Assembly: GCA_040902655.1 (NCBI GenBank)
Contig: JBBDWV010000045.1
Coordinates: forward strand, 1-37,358
Length of the DNA: 37,358 nt
Origin: Mycobacteriales bacterium
GTDB taxonomy: Bacteria > Actinomycetota > Actinomycetes > Mycobacteriales > SCTD01
Direction of reading: 5' to 3'
Shown: in pieces, positions 10,281 through 16,356 of the stretch
Position numbering within the stretch: position 1 is the first letter of the stretch
Layout: the number at the start of each line of letters is the position of its first letter
Notes under the pieces: model-generated
The model's input: the letters and a program-made list of their open reading frames with translations, nothing else
The model's database searches: none
What the model was told of the DNA's origin: nothing
Position numbers and translations under genes: made by a program

Positions 10281-10300
10281 CCCGCACTGACTACCGGAGG
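10271..10300 (+). promoter_or_regulatory. Shine-Dalgarno-sequestering hairpin, riboswitch expression platform
   Basis: CCTCCGGTAG (10271-10280) and CTACCGGAGG (10291-10300) are perfect 10-base complements around a 10-base loop. The 3' arm contains the GGAGG ribosome-binding site for GTG 10305. The 5' arm is also the 3' strand of aptamer P1, and CGGAGG occurs in both P1 and the ribosome-binding site, so the two structures are mutually exclusive. With Mn2+ bound, P1 forms and the site is free; without Mn2+ the hairpin hides it. There is no U-tract, so control is translational. Confidence 0.82.
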
Positions 10301-10304
10301 AACT

Positions 10305-11330
10305 GTGCACGTCGAGACTTGGGTCTGGTTCGCCACCATCGGCGCGCTGGTGGGCCTGCTCCTGATCGACCTGGCGATCGCCGCCCGCAAGGGGCCGCAC
10401 GTCGTCAGCATCCGCGAGGCCACCCGATGGGTGGCCTTCTACGTCAGCCTCGCCGTGCTGTTCGGCATCGGGCTCGGGCTGGTCTCGGGGCAGCAGTACG
10501 GCGCCGAGTTCTTCGCCGGCTACCTGACCGAGTACTCCCTGTCGGTCGACAACCTGTTCGTCTTCGTGATCATCATGTCCAGCTTCGCCGTTCCGGCGGT
10601 GCACCAGCACAAGGTGCTGCTCTTCGGCATCGTGCTCGCGCTGGTGCTGCGCGGCATCTTCATCGCGATCGGTGCGGCGGCCATCGAGCGCTTCGTCGCC
10701 ACCTTCTTCGTCTTCGGCGCGTTCCTCATCTTCACAGCTATCAAGCTGGCCCGTAGCGGCGGCGAGGAGGAGCACGGGGAGACCAACGGTTTCGTGCGGC
10801 TGATGGAGCGCGTCCTGCCGACCACGAAGGAGTACGACGGCGCCAACGTGGTCACCCGCGTGGACGGGAAGCGGGTCGTGACGCCGATGCTGCTGGTGAT
10901 GATCGCGATCGGGTCGACCGACATCCTGTTCGCGCTCGACAGCATCCCTGCGATCTTCGGTCTCACGCAGGAGGCGTACATCGTCTTCACCGCGAACGCG
11001 TTCGCGTTGATGGGTCTGCGCCAGCTCTACTTCCTGCTCGACGGCCTGCTGGACCGGCTGGTCTACCTGTCGAAGGGCCTGTCCGTCATTCTCGGCTTCA
11101 TCGGCGTCAAGCTGATTCTGCACGCCGCCCATGAGTACTCCTGGGGCAAGGACTGGGCGCCCGACATCGGCACCTTCACCTCGCTCGGGGTCATCGTGTC
11201 CGTCCTCGCGGTCACCGTCGTCGCGTCGCTGCTGAAGACCAGGAACGACTCCACGGCCGCCAGGAGGCTGCTGCCGGCCGAGGGCGAGGCACGCGAGCAC
11301 ATCCCGGCCGATGCCGCCCAGCGCGAGTAG
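10305..11330 (+). CDS. TerC family membrane protein, probable Mn2+ exporter
   Basis: A 341-residue integral membrane protein of the TerC/Alx family, whose characterised members export manganese. About eight or nine hydrophobic segments are visible. The two family signatures with metal-binding acids are EYSLSVDNLFVFVIIMSSF (D82 region) and GSTDILFALDSIPAIFGLT. A cytoplasmic loop carries the motif THR-like VVTRVDGKRVVTPM before the second signature. The charged C-terminal tail ends around residue 341. GTG 10305 is set by GGAGG at 10296-10300, which sits in the riboswitch hairpin. The manganese riboswitch strongly supports the Mn2+ role over the older tellurite-resistance label. It is monocistronic; the next gene-like sequence is degenerate. 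Confidence 0.93.
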   Translation: MHVETWVWFATIGALVGLLLIDLAIAARKGPHVVSIREATRWVAFYVSLAVLFGIGLGLVSGQQYGAEFFAGYLTEYSLSVDNLFVFVIIMSSFAVPAVHQHKVLLFGIVLALVLRGIFIAIGAAAIERFVATFFVFGAFLIFTAIKLARSGGEEEHGETNGFVRLMERVLPTTKEYDGANVVTRVDGKRVVTPMLLVMIAIGSTDILFALDSIPAIFGLTQEAYIVFTANAFALMGLRQLYFLLDGLLDRLVYLSKGLSVILGFIGVKLILHAAHEYSWGKDWAPDIGTFTSLGVIVSVLAVTVVASLLKTRNDSTAARRLLPAEGEAREHIPADAAQRE

Positions 11331-11382
11331 CTGTGGGGAACGTCACCCTCAGCTTTGCCGGCTGCACGGGTAAGCATGGAGC

Positions 11383-11496
11383 ATGACGTCCCCGACGACC
11401 GCCCCCTCTCCCCGTAGCAATGAGCAGCAGCGCGAGCAGCGCCCCGAGCGCACCTGGACGCCGCTGGCCAACCCGCGGCGTACCCGTCGCGCCTGA
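11383..11496 (+). CDS. Possible 37-aa ORF, doubtful
   Basis: ATG 11383 opens a 37-codon frame encoding a basic, Pro/Arg/Gln-rich peptide (MTSPTTAPSPRSNEQQREQR and onward, ending NPRRTRRA). GGAG lies just upstream with a short spacer. No family is recognised. It lies between terC and the stranded repeat copy at 11527, so it may be a relic of the old neighbourhood, the truncated start of a lost gene, or noise. Confidence 0.25.
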   Translation: MTSPTTAPSPRSNEQQREQRPERTWTPLANPRRTRRA

Positions 11497-11526
11497 GACC
11501 CCAGGCTCCATTTGTGACGCGCTAGC

Positions 11527-11587
11527 TACCAGCCGCGGGCGCGCCACTCCGGCAGCGAGGGGCGCTCGGCGCCGAGCGTGGTGTCCT
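11527..11587. repeat. Stranded copy of the MBL-gene 3' end, att-like direct repeat A
   Basis: This 61-base stretch matches 14055-14115 at 56 positions: the first 29 bases are identical, then 5 of 7 differ, then 25 are identical. Read on the minus strand it encodes the last residues of the MBL hydrolase (TTLGAERPSLPEWRARGW) with a stop codon at the same place. It has no gene body attached: on the other side is a serine-recombinase fragment. This is the usual look of a gene 3' end displaced when an element integrates there. Confidence 0.8.
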
Positions 11588-11871
11588 CGGCAGCTCTCAG
11601 CGGCTCGGTCGTCGTGGCCGAGCGGTACGACAACGACATCAGCGCCGGCAAGGGCGGTCGTCCCCGTCCTGGCTACTGCGCGCTGCTCGATGACGTCCGT
11701 GGGGACCGCGTGGACCGGGTCGTCGTCTTCCACACGTCGAGGCTGTGGCGCAACCGCGAGGAGCGGGCGCAGGCGCAGCTGCTGGTGCACAGCCCGATGA
11801 TCGTCGGCTGTCCCGACCGGAAGCTGGACCGGCAGGCGGCCGACCGCAGCGACCTGCTCGGGGTCGGCTGA
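11578..11871 (+). pseudogene. Truncated serine recombinase fragment
   Basis: The translation VVVAERYDNDISAGKGGRPRPGY, LLDDVRGDRVDRVVVFHTSRLWRN and REERAQAQLLV matches the second half of the resolvase catalytic domain of large serine recombinases (phage and ICE integrases). The first 35 or so residues, which hold the catalytic serine and the Y-x-R start motif, are missing: the sequence upstream is the repeat copy at 11527. After about residue 72 the frame continues with decayed sequence (CPDRKLDRQAADRSDLLGVG) and stops at 11871. The zinc-ribbon, recombinase and coiled-coil domains are all absent. It cannot be an active enzyme. It is a relic marking an earlier mobile element. Confidence 0.75.
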
Positions 11872-11877
11872 GGCGGT

Positions 11878-12045
11878 CTAGTCGTAGTCGCAGTCGCTGT
11901 CCGCGCCCTTGGCGTTCTTGCTGTTGACGTCCTCGCACGTGTCGTTGAGGGCCGGCTTCGCGGCGTGGGCGGTGCCCGGGACCGCGCCCAGGACGAGGAC
12001 GGACGTCAGGGCTGTGAGGACGACGGCAGCGCGGCGACTGCTCAT
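11878..12045 (-). CDS. Small secreted acidic peptide
   Basis: A 55-residue precursor: MSSRRAAVVLTALTSVLVLG is a classical signal peptide with an AHA-type cleavage site (GTAHA), leaving a mature peptide of about 27 residues. The mature part is acidic and Asn/Asp-rich (LNDTCEDVNSKNAKGADSDC, then DYD), with two cysteines that could form one disulfide. The Asp/Asn-rich spacing suggests calcium binding, faintly recalling excalibur-type motifs, but this is conjecture. ATG 12045 has GAGGG 8 bases upstream on the minus strand. GTG 12078 is possible but lies before the signal peptide. It sits inside the putative element and is divergent from the amidase gene across a 246-base gap with no clear promoter. 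Confidence 0.6.
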   Translation of the reverse strand: MSSRRAAVVLTALTSVLVLGAVPGTAHAAKPALNDTCEDVNSKNAKGADSDCDYD

Positions 12046-12291
12046 AGGAGGCACCCTCGGTAGGTCGGAGCCCGCCACTGTGCGCCCGGATCTCTCGTCC
12101 TGTCACGTCTTTCGCGTGAAGGCGCCGTCGGGTTCGGACACCGGGACACTGCGGACACGAAGCGAACGGCGGCAGGGCTGGGGCGCGCCAGCGCCCGATT
12201 GCTCCGTTCGGCCTACCGCACCGGCCGTCCGGCCGTACCGTCGCACCAGCGTCGTGCGGAGCGGCGACCCTTCACACCTCAGGAGCACGTG

Positions 12292-14049
12292 ATGGCCCAC
12301 GGTTCCCTGCGCCGCCTCGGGCTGCGCGGCCTGCTCGTCGCCGGCCTCACCGCGACCACGCTCGCGCTGCCGGCGCACGCCTACCGGGACGTCGAGCGCC
12401 CGGCGACGTTGCGCGCCGCCGCGCCGGTGTCCGAGGCGGCGGTCGTGCCCGGCTTCCCGATCGACTACGTGGGCGTGATCTGGAGCGAAGAGGAGTCGGC
12501 CCATGCCCATGCCCATGCCGAGGGCGCGGACGAGTCCTTCGGCGAGGTCCGCTTCCGGCACGGCAGCACCTGGGGTGACTGGATCCCGCTCCAGCCGGAC
12601 GGCGCCGACGCGCCCGGCCAGTGGACCTCCGGGCTGCTCGGCGGGCGGGACGCCGACGCCTTCCAGGTGCGCGGCCTGCCAGACCACGCCGGCACGCCGC
12701 GCGCGGTCGCCCTCAACACGACGGACGGGCCGCTCGAAGTCGTGCGCCGCGTGGCGGACGGACCCCAGGCCCTGTCCAGCTGCCGCAGCCGTGCGGAGTG
12801 GGGGGCGGACGAGTCGCTCATGACCTGGGCGCCGGACTTCCACCCGGCCCAGGTCATGACGGTGCACCACACGGCGACGAGCAACGGCGACACCGATCCG
12901 GAGGCCACCGTCCGGGCGATCTACGAGTACCACGCTGTCGACAACGGCTGGGGCGACATCGGCTACCACTACCTGGTCGACCAGTACGGCGTCGTCTACG
13001 AGGGCCGGTGGTCCGGCACTGCGTCCGAGACGTGCACGACCGGTGCCGGGGCCGACTTCGCGCACGAGGCCGGCAGCGACCGCATGGCCACCGCCGCGCA
13101 CACCGGCGGCTACAACTCCGGCAACCTCGGCGTCGCGCTGCTCGGCGACTTCACCTACCACCGCAGGAACGCCAACACCCCGACGAGCGCGGCGACGTCC
13201 TCGCTGACCGATGTGCTGGCCGAGCTCTCCCACCGGCACGGCATCGCCGCGGACGGCACGGTCGCGTACGTCAACCCGGTCGACGGAGGTGCGCGGAGCG
13301 TGGACGCCGTGAGCGGTCACCGCGACTGGGCGTCGACGGAGTGCCCGGGGGACAACCTGTACGCGATGCTGCCCGATCTGCGGGCCGAGGTGGTGGCGAA
13401 GGTCGCCGCGATGGAGACGGGTCCGGGCGTGGCCTTCACGGCGCCCGTCGACGGCTCGACCGTGTCGGCGACCGCACCCGTCGAGGTGACCGCGGAGGAC
13501 GGCGCCGTCTCCGTGGAGTTCGGCGTCGACGGCACGCTGGTGCACACCGACACCGACGCCTCCGACGGCTGGGGCTTCGGCCTGGACACCACGGCGTACG
13601 CCGATGGCACGCACCAGCTCTCGGCGGTCGCCACGGACATCGACGGGGGGACGGGCTCGGCTGCCGTCAGCGTCACGGTCGACAACGTGGCCGACCCGGA
13701 GATCACCGTCTCCGTCGTGGACCTGGACGCGCACACGCACACCAGGGGCGCTCGGTGGGACGCCCACGCCGTCGTGCAGGTGGCCGACTCCGCGGGCAAC
13801 GCGCTGCCCGATGCCTGGGTCTCCGGCACGTTCAGCGGTGACGGGATCTCGCCCACCGACGCCAGCTGTCAGATCGACGCGACCCGGTGCGAGCTGCACC
13901 TCGACGGCCTGGACGAGCGCACCGTGACGTCCGTCACCTTCACCGTGACCGGCGTGCAGGACGACGCAGGGGTCTACGACGCGGCGAAGAACACGGATCC
14001 GGAGACGGACAGCAATCCGCGAGGCACGACGATCCTGATCGCGCTCTGA
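12292..14049 (+). CDS. Secreted N-acetylmuramoyl-L-alanine amidase, PGRP type
   Basis: A 585-residue exported peptidoglycan amidase. The signal peptide MAHGSLRRLGLRGLLVAGLT ends near LPAHA. Residues 40-160 form an N-terminal region with HAHAHA, common in actinobacterial PGRP proteins. The amidase_2/PGRP domain (about 163-370) starts CRSRAEWGADES. It shows the zinc ligands H192 (VHHTA), H343 (SGHRD) and C351 (ECPGD), with the 8-residue H-to-C spacing of T7 lysozyme-type enzymes, plus YHYLVDQYGVVYEGR and HTGGYNSGNLGVALLG. An Ig-like domain (VAFTAPVDGSTVSATAPVEV) and a second beta-rich C-terminal domain follow. ATG 12292 has AGGAG at 12281-12285. It probably cleaves the bond between MurNAc and the stem peptide. 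It lies inside the repeat-bounded region. Confidence 0.9.
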   Translation: MAHGSLRRLGLRGLLVAGLTATTLALPAHAYRDVERPATLRAAAPVSEAAVVPGFPIDYVGVIWSEEESAHAHAHAEGADESFGEVRFRHGSTWGDWIPLQPDGADAPGQWTSGLLGGRDADAFQVRGLPDHAGTPRAVALNTTDGPLEVVRRVADGPQALSSCRSRAEWGADESLMTWAPDFHPAQVMTVHHTATSNGDTDPEATVRAIYEYHAVDNGWGDIGYHYLVDQYGVVYEGRWSGTASETCTTGAGADFAHEAGSDRMATAAHTGGYNSGNLGVALLGDFTYHRRNANTPTSAATSSLTDVLAELSHRHGIAADGTVAYVNPVDGGARSVDAVSGHRDWASTECPGDNLYAMLPDLRAEVVAKVAAMETGPGVAFTAPVDGSTVSATAPVEVTAEDGAVSVEFGVDGTLVHTDTDASDGWGFGLDTTAYADGTHQLSAVATDIDGGTGSAAVSVTVDNVADPEITVSVVDLDAHTHTRGARWDAHAVVQVADSAGNALPDAWVSGTFSGDGISPTDASCQIDATRCELHLDGLDERTVTSVTFTVTGVQDDAGVYDAAKNTDPETDSNPRGTTILIAL

Positions 14050-14053
14050 CGGC

Positions 14054-14707
14054 TTACCAGCCGCGGGCGCGCCACTCCGGCAGGCTCGGCCGCTCGGCGC
14101 CGAGCGTGGTGTCCTTGCCGTGCCCCGGGTAGACCCAGGTGTCGTCCGGGAGCGTGGCGAACACCTTGCGCTCCAGGTCGTCCATCAGTCGGGTGAACCG
14201 CGCGGCGTCCTTGTTCGTGTTCCCGGCCCCGCCGGGGAACAGGCTGTCGCCGCTGAACAGGTGCGGCCGCTCTTCCCCGTCGTACAGCAGCGCGAGGCTG
14301 CCGGGCGTGTGGCCCTCGAGGTGGATGACGGTCAGGCTGGCGTCCCCGACGTTGATCGTGTCCCCGTCGTCGACCAGCCGATCGGCCGGCACCGGCAGGT
14401 CGGCCGCATCGCCGGCGTGGACCAGCACCGGCGCACCGCTGGCCTGCTTGACGTCGGCCAGCGCCTGGACGTGGTCCCAGTGGCCGTGCGTCTCGACGAT
14501 GCCGACCAGCCGGCCGTCGCCGACGAGCGAGAGCAGTTGTGGCGCGTCCCCGGCCGCGTCGATGAGCACCGTGTCGCCGGTCGCCCTGCAGCGCAGCAGG
14601 TAGCAGTTGTTCTCGAACGGCGGCGTGGCCACCTTCGTGATCTGCAGGCCGCCCGCGGTCCGCACGTCGACCGGACCGCCGACCGTCACGTCTCCGGTGT
14701 AGGGCAT
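14054..14707 (-). CDS. MBL-fold metallo-hydrolase, glyoxalase II-like
   Basis: A 217-residue metallo-beta-lactamase-fold hydrolase. The metal site is complete: H74-G-H76-W-D78-H79, H133 in EGHTPG, D154 in SGDSL and H196 in PGHG. This is the set of glyoxalase II/hydroxyacylglutathione-hydrolase-like proteins, which in actinobacteria probably act on mycothiol or other thioesters. M. tuberculosis carries a related gene next to uvrA (Rv1637c-uvrA, as I recall), whereas here 6.6 kb of accessory genes separates it from uvrA. ATG 14707 is preceded by GAGGAGAGGA. It begins 16 bases after the GntR stop on the same strand, so it may now be read through from the GntR promoter. Its last 61 bases are duplicated at 11527. 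Confidence 0.92.
   Translation of the reverse strand: MPYTGDVTVGGPVDVRTAGGLQITKVATPPFENNCYLLRCRATGDTVLIDAAGDAPQLLSLVGDGRLVGIVETHGHWDHVQALADVKQASGAPVLVHAGDAADLPVPADRLVDDGDTINVGDASLTVIHLEGHTPGSLALLYDGEERPHLFSGDSLFPGGAGNTNKDAARFTRLMDDLERKVFATLPDDTWVYPGHGKDTTLGAERPSLPEWRARGW
14055..14115. repeat. Intact-gene copy of the att-like direct repeat (copy B)
   Basis: The 3' end of the MBL-hydrolase gene, including its stop codon, and the partner of 11527-11587 in the same orientation. Copies differ only in a 7-base patch after the first 29 bases. The patch changes no more than one or two codons when read as protein, so either copy could complete the gene. Confidence 0.8.
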
Positions 14708-14723
14708 GGAAGTCGTCCTCTCC

Positions 14724-15443
14724 TCAGGGTGTGCCTGGCGAGCCGGGAACAGGCTGCACCAGACTGCCGACCGCCGGCGCGCTGCCGTCGATCATCGAGT
14801 GGCGCAGGGAGGCGCGTGCGGCCCGCACGTGTGACCGCATGACGGACTCGGCCCACTCGCCGTCCTGCACGAGGATGGCCTCGAGCAGCTCATGATGGTG
14901 CCCGACGCTACGCGCGCGCTCGCGATCGGTGTACCGCTGCATGGTGCGTACGACGAGCGGCCGCTGGATGACCGTCCCGAGCAGTTCCATGACCTGCCGG
15001 TTGCCGGCGGCCTGGTGGACGGCGCTGTGGAACTGCAGATTCAACCTGGTCAGTTCGTTGTAGCTCTCGTCGCCGCCGCGGCGCAGCTGTACGTCCATCG
15101 CTCGGCACAGCTCTTGCAGCGCCGGCACGTCGACGCTGTCCGCGGTGAACCGCTCCGCGGCCCGCCGCGCCGCGTAGCCCTCCAGCAGGCTGCGCATGTC
15201 GTATATCTCGTCCAGCTGCTCGGCACTCCACTCGCTCGCGACGGTCGCGCCGCGGTTGGGCAGGATCTCGACCAGTCCCTCGGCCCGGAGGCGCTGCAGG
15301 GCCTCGCGGACCGGTGTGCGACTCACCCCGGTCGAGGCGGCGATCTCCTCTTCACGCAGCCAGCTTCCGGCGGGGTGCCTGCCCTCCAGGATCTGGCGCC
15401 GGACCGCTGCGTAGGCGGCGTCTGCTGCTCTCGCCATCTCCAT
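14724..15443 (-). CDS. GntR family regulator, FCD (FadR) subfamily
   Basis: A 239-residue repressor-type regulator. The winged helix (about 8-75) has the GntR signature LREEEIAASTGVSRTPVREA followed by LQRLRAEGLVEILPNRGATV. The C-terminal all-helical FCD domain (about 85-220) includes MRSLLEGYAARRAAERF, LNLQFHSAVHQAAGNRQVME and the VGHHHELLEAI segment, whose histidines commonly bind a metal and the effector, usually a small carboxylate. It is transcribed away from the VOC-CoA-ligase-lyase operon. Two GTATAC-centred sites lie in the shared 328-base gap, so it most likely represses that operon until the pathway substrate appears. ATG 15443 is chosen; ATG 15437, two codons later, is equally possible. 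Neither has a strong ribosome-binding site. Confidence 0.92.
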   Translation of the reverse strand: MEMARAADAAYAAVRRQILEGRHPAGSWLREEEIAASTGVSRTPVREALQRLRAEGLVEILPNRGATVASEWSAEQLDEIYDMRSLLEGYAARRAAERFTADSVDVPALQELCRAMDVQLRRGGDESYNELTRLNLQFHSAVHQAAGNRQVMELLGTVIQRPLVVRTMQRYTDRERARSVGHHHELLEAILVQDGEWAESVMRSHVRAARASLRHSMIDGSAPAVGSLVQPVPGSPGTP

Positions 15444-15549
15444 GCTCGCAGTTCTCGAAGGCTCCGGCGTGCCGCGGCTGCCAGTGCGGATCGGGTGCCG
15501 GGAGCGTAGAGGACCCGGCGCGCGCTCGGTTTCCCGCGCCTTTCGGCCA

Positions 15550-15567
15550 CCGGCTCGAACGAGCCGG
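15550..15567. promoter_or_regulatory. 18-bp perfect palindrome in the GntR-VOC gap
   Basis: CCGGCTCG and CGAGCCGG form perfect 8-base arms about an AA centre. It sits between the GntR gene and the first GTATAC site. It may be an operator for another regulator. As RNA it would make a short hairpin with a 2-base loop, which is too tight for a normal terminator. Confidence 0.35.
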
Positions 15568-15578
15568 AATCAGGTCAC

Positions 15579-15588
15579 TTGTATACCG
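15579..15588. promoter_or_regulatory. Candidate GntR operator 1
   Basis: TTGTATACCG holds the GTATAC core with a TT left flank and fits the T-N-GT-NN-AC-N-A type pattern of FCD regulators at all but the last position. It is paired with a second site 123 bases downstream in the opposite orientation, and it lies on the GntR-promoter side of the gap. Confidence 0.45.
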
Positions 15589-15655
15589 GCAGCCCGGTAA
15601 AGCCTGGTGACGCGGGCTCTGGCTAACCCTCTCGATTCTCCCTCCCGGCGGGTCC

Positions 15656-15661
15656 TTGACC
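15656..15661 (+). promoter_or_regulatory. Candidate -35 box of the catabolic operon
   Basis: TTGACC is a good -35 hexamer. A -10 box 17-18 bases downstream would fall at 15679-15685, where only weak matches (AAGTGT or AGTGTT) occur. Transcription would then start just upstream of operator 2 at 15701, a sensible place for repression. The rest of the 328-base gap (15444-15771) holds operator 1, the palindrome and no ORF of note. Confidence 0.35.
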
Positions 15662-15700
15662 AGGGTGTGTGACTGTGCAAGTGTTCTACGTCACAGTCGA

Positions 15701-15710
15701 TCGTATACAA
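15701..15710. promoter_or_regulatory. Candidate GntR operator 2
   Basis: TCGTATACAA fits the T-N-GT-NN-AC-N-A pattern fully and shares the TTGTATAC octamer with operator 1 on the opposite strand. It lies downstream of the presumed -10 region of the VOC operon, where a bound repressor would block RNA polymerase. Confidence 0.5.
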
Positions 15711-15771
15711 CCTGCCCTTTGTGCGCGCGATTGCTGGTCCGCCCGCGGGGGCTCGACGGAAGGACACAGAC

Positions 15772-16257
15772 GTGCCGACGTACCAAGGCGTCAACCATCT
15801 CGCGCTGGTGACCAATGACATGGATGCCACGGTCCGGTTCTACCGGGACGTGCTCGGCATGCGCCTCGTCGGCACCACCGGCGATCCGAAGGCCGACTAT
15901 CCCTACCGCCACTACTTCTTCAGCCTGGGTCCTGGCCACGCCATCGCCTTCTTCGAGTGGCCCGAGGTGCAGCTCCCTGTCCGCAAGGACTCCGGCATCC
16001 CGGCCTCCGGGATCCTGTTCGACCACGTGTCGATCAACGTCTCGTCGGAGGGCGATCTCGACGCACTGCAGGCCTCTCTGCGCGCGGGTGGCTACGACGC
16101 CAGCGACCTCGTCGACCACGGGTTCATCCGCTCGCTCTACTGCACCGATCCCAACGGAATCTCGCTGGAGTTCTCGGTCTCTTCACGTGATCTCGACGAG
16201 GACCCGCTCTTCGAGGACGTCGACCCGGTGCCCGCGGTCGCCGCAGTGGCCCGCTGA
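15772..16257 (+). CDS. VOC family protein, glyoxalase/extradiol-dioxygenase-like
   Basis: A 161-residue vicinal-oxygen-chelate protein with two beta-alpha-beta-beta-beta modules in one chain. Likely metal ligands are H9 (GVNHLAL), H85 (FDHVSI) and E133 (LEFS), with E62 (FFEWPE) as a possible fourth. This set occurs in glyoxalase I, methylmalonyl-CoA epimerase and type I extradiol dioxygenases. The sequence cannot decide between them. GTG 15772 is chosen because the sequence before it is not VOC-like and GGAAGG lies 8 bases upstream. It is the first gene of the presumed operon and likely acts on the pathway substrate or an intermediate: epimerisation, isomerisation or ring opening. Confidence 0.85.
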   Translation: MPTYQGVNHLALVTNDMDATVRFYRDVLGMRLVGTTGDPKADYPYRHYFFSLGPGHAIAFFEWPEVQLPVRKDSGIPASGILFDHVSINVSSEGDLDALQASLRAGGYDASDLVDHGFIRSLYCTDPNGISLEFSVSSRDLDEDPLFEDVDPVPAVAAVAR

Positions 16258-16356
16258 TCTCGTTCCGCCCCGCCCCGGCCTCCTCCCGTGCTGCCGGATG
16301 CCTGTCGCGCCCCCTGTCCTGCGGCGCCCGTCCCGAAGATCCCGATAGGAGCGCAC

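Larger units (their letters stand above)
11588..14054. mobile_element. Putative remnant of an integrated element between direct repeats
   Basis: The interval lies between the two direct copies of the MBL-gene 3' end (11527-11587 and 14055-14115). It contains the serine-recombinase fragment next to one boundary, a small secreted peptide gene on the minus strand and a secreted amidase gene. Duplication of a target gene's 3' end with the intact gene on one side is the pattern left by site-specific integration. About 2.5 kb is too short for a working phage or ICE, so most would have been deleted. Serine integrases usually need little att identity, so the 61-base repeat may come from a different (tyrosine) integrase now lost. 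The boundaries are inferred. Confidence 0.5.

Noticed and set aside
10135-10287. N-terminal extension of the minus-strand methyltransferase
   Set aside because: It would run antisense through the terC riboswitch and hairpin and adds no methyltransferase-like sequence.
11521-11587. A tRNA gene or tRNA-derived attachment site at the stranded repeat
   Set aside because: The GC-rich sequence looks superficially tRNA-like, but it matches the coding 3' end of the MBL gene and shows no cloverleaf or T-arm GTTCRA.
11578-11871. An active site-specific recombinase
   Set aside because: The catalytic serine segment and all C-terminal domains are missing, so only a relic is supported.
15550-15567. SOS (LexA) box in the GntR-VOC gap
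   Set aside because: The palindrome contains CGAACG but not the TCGAAC-N4-GTTCGA arrangement, and the flanking genes are not repair genes.
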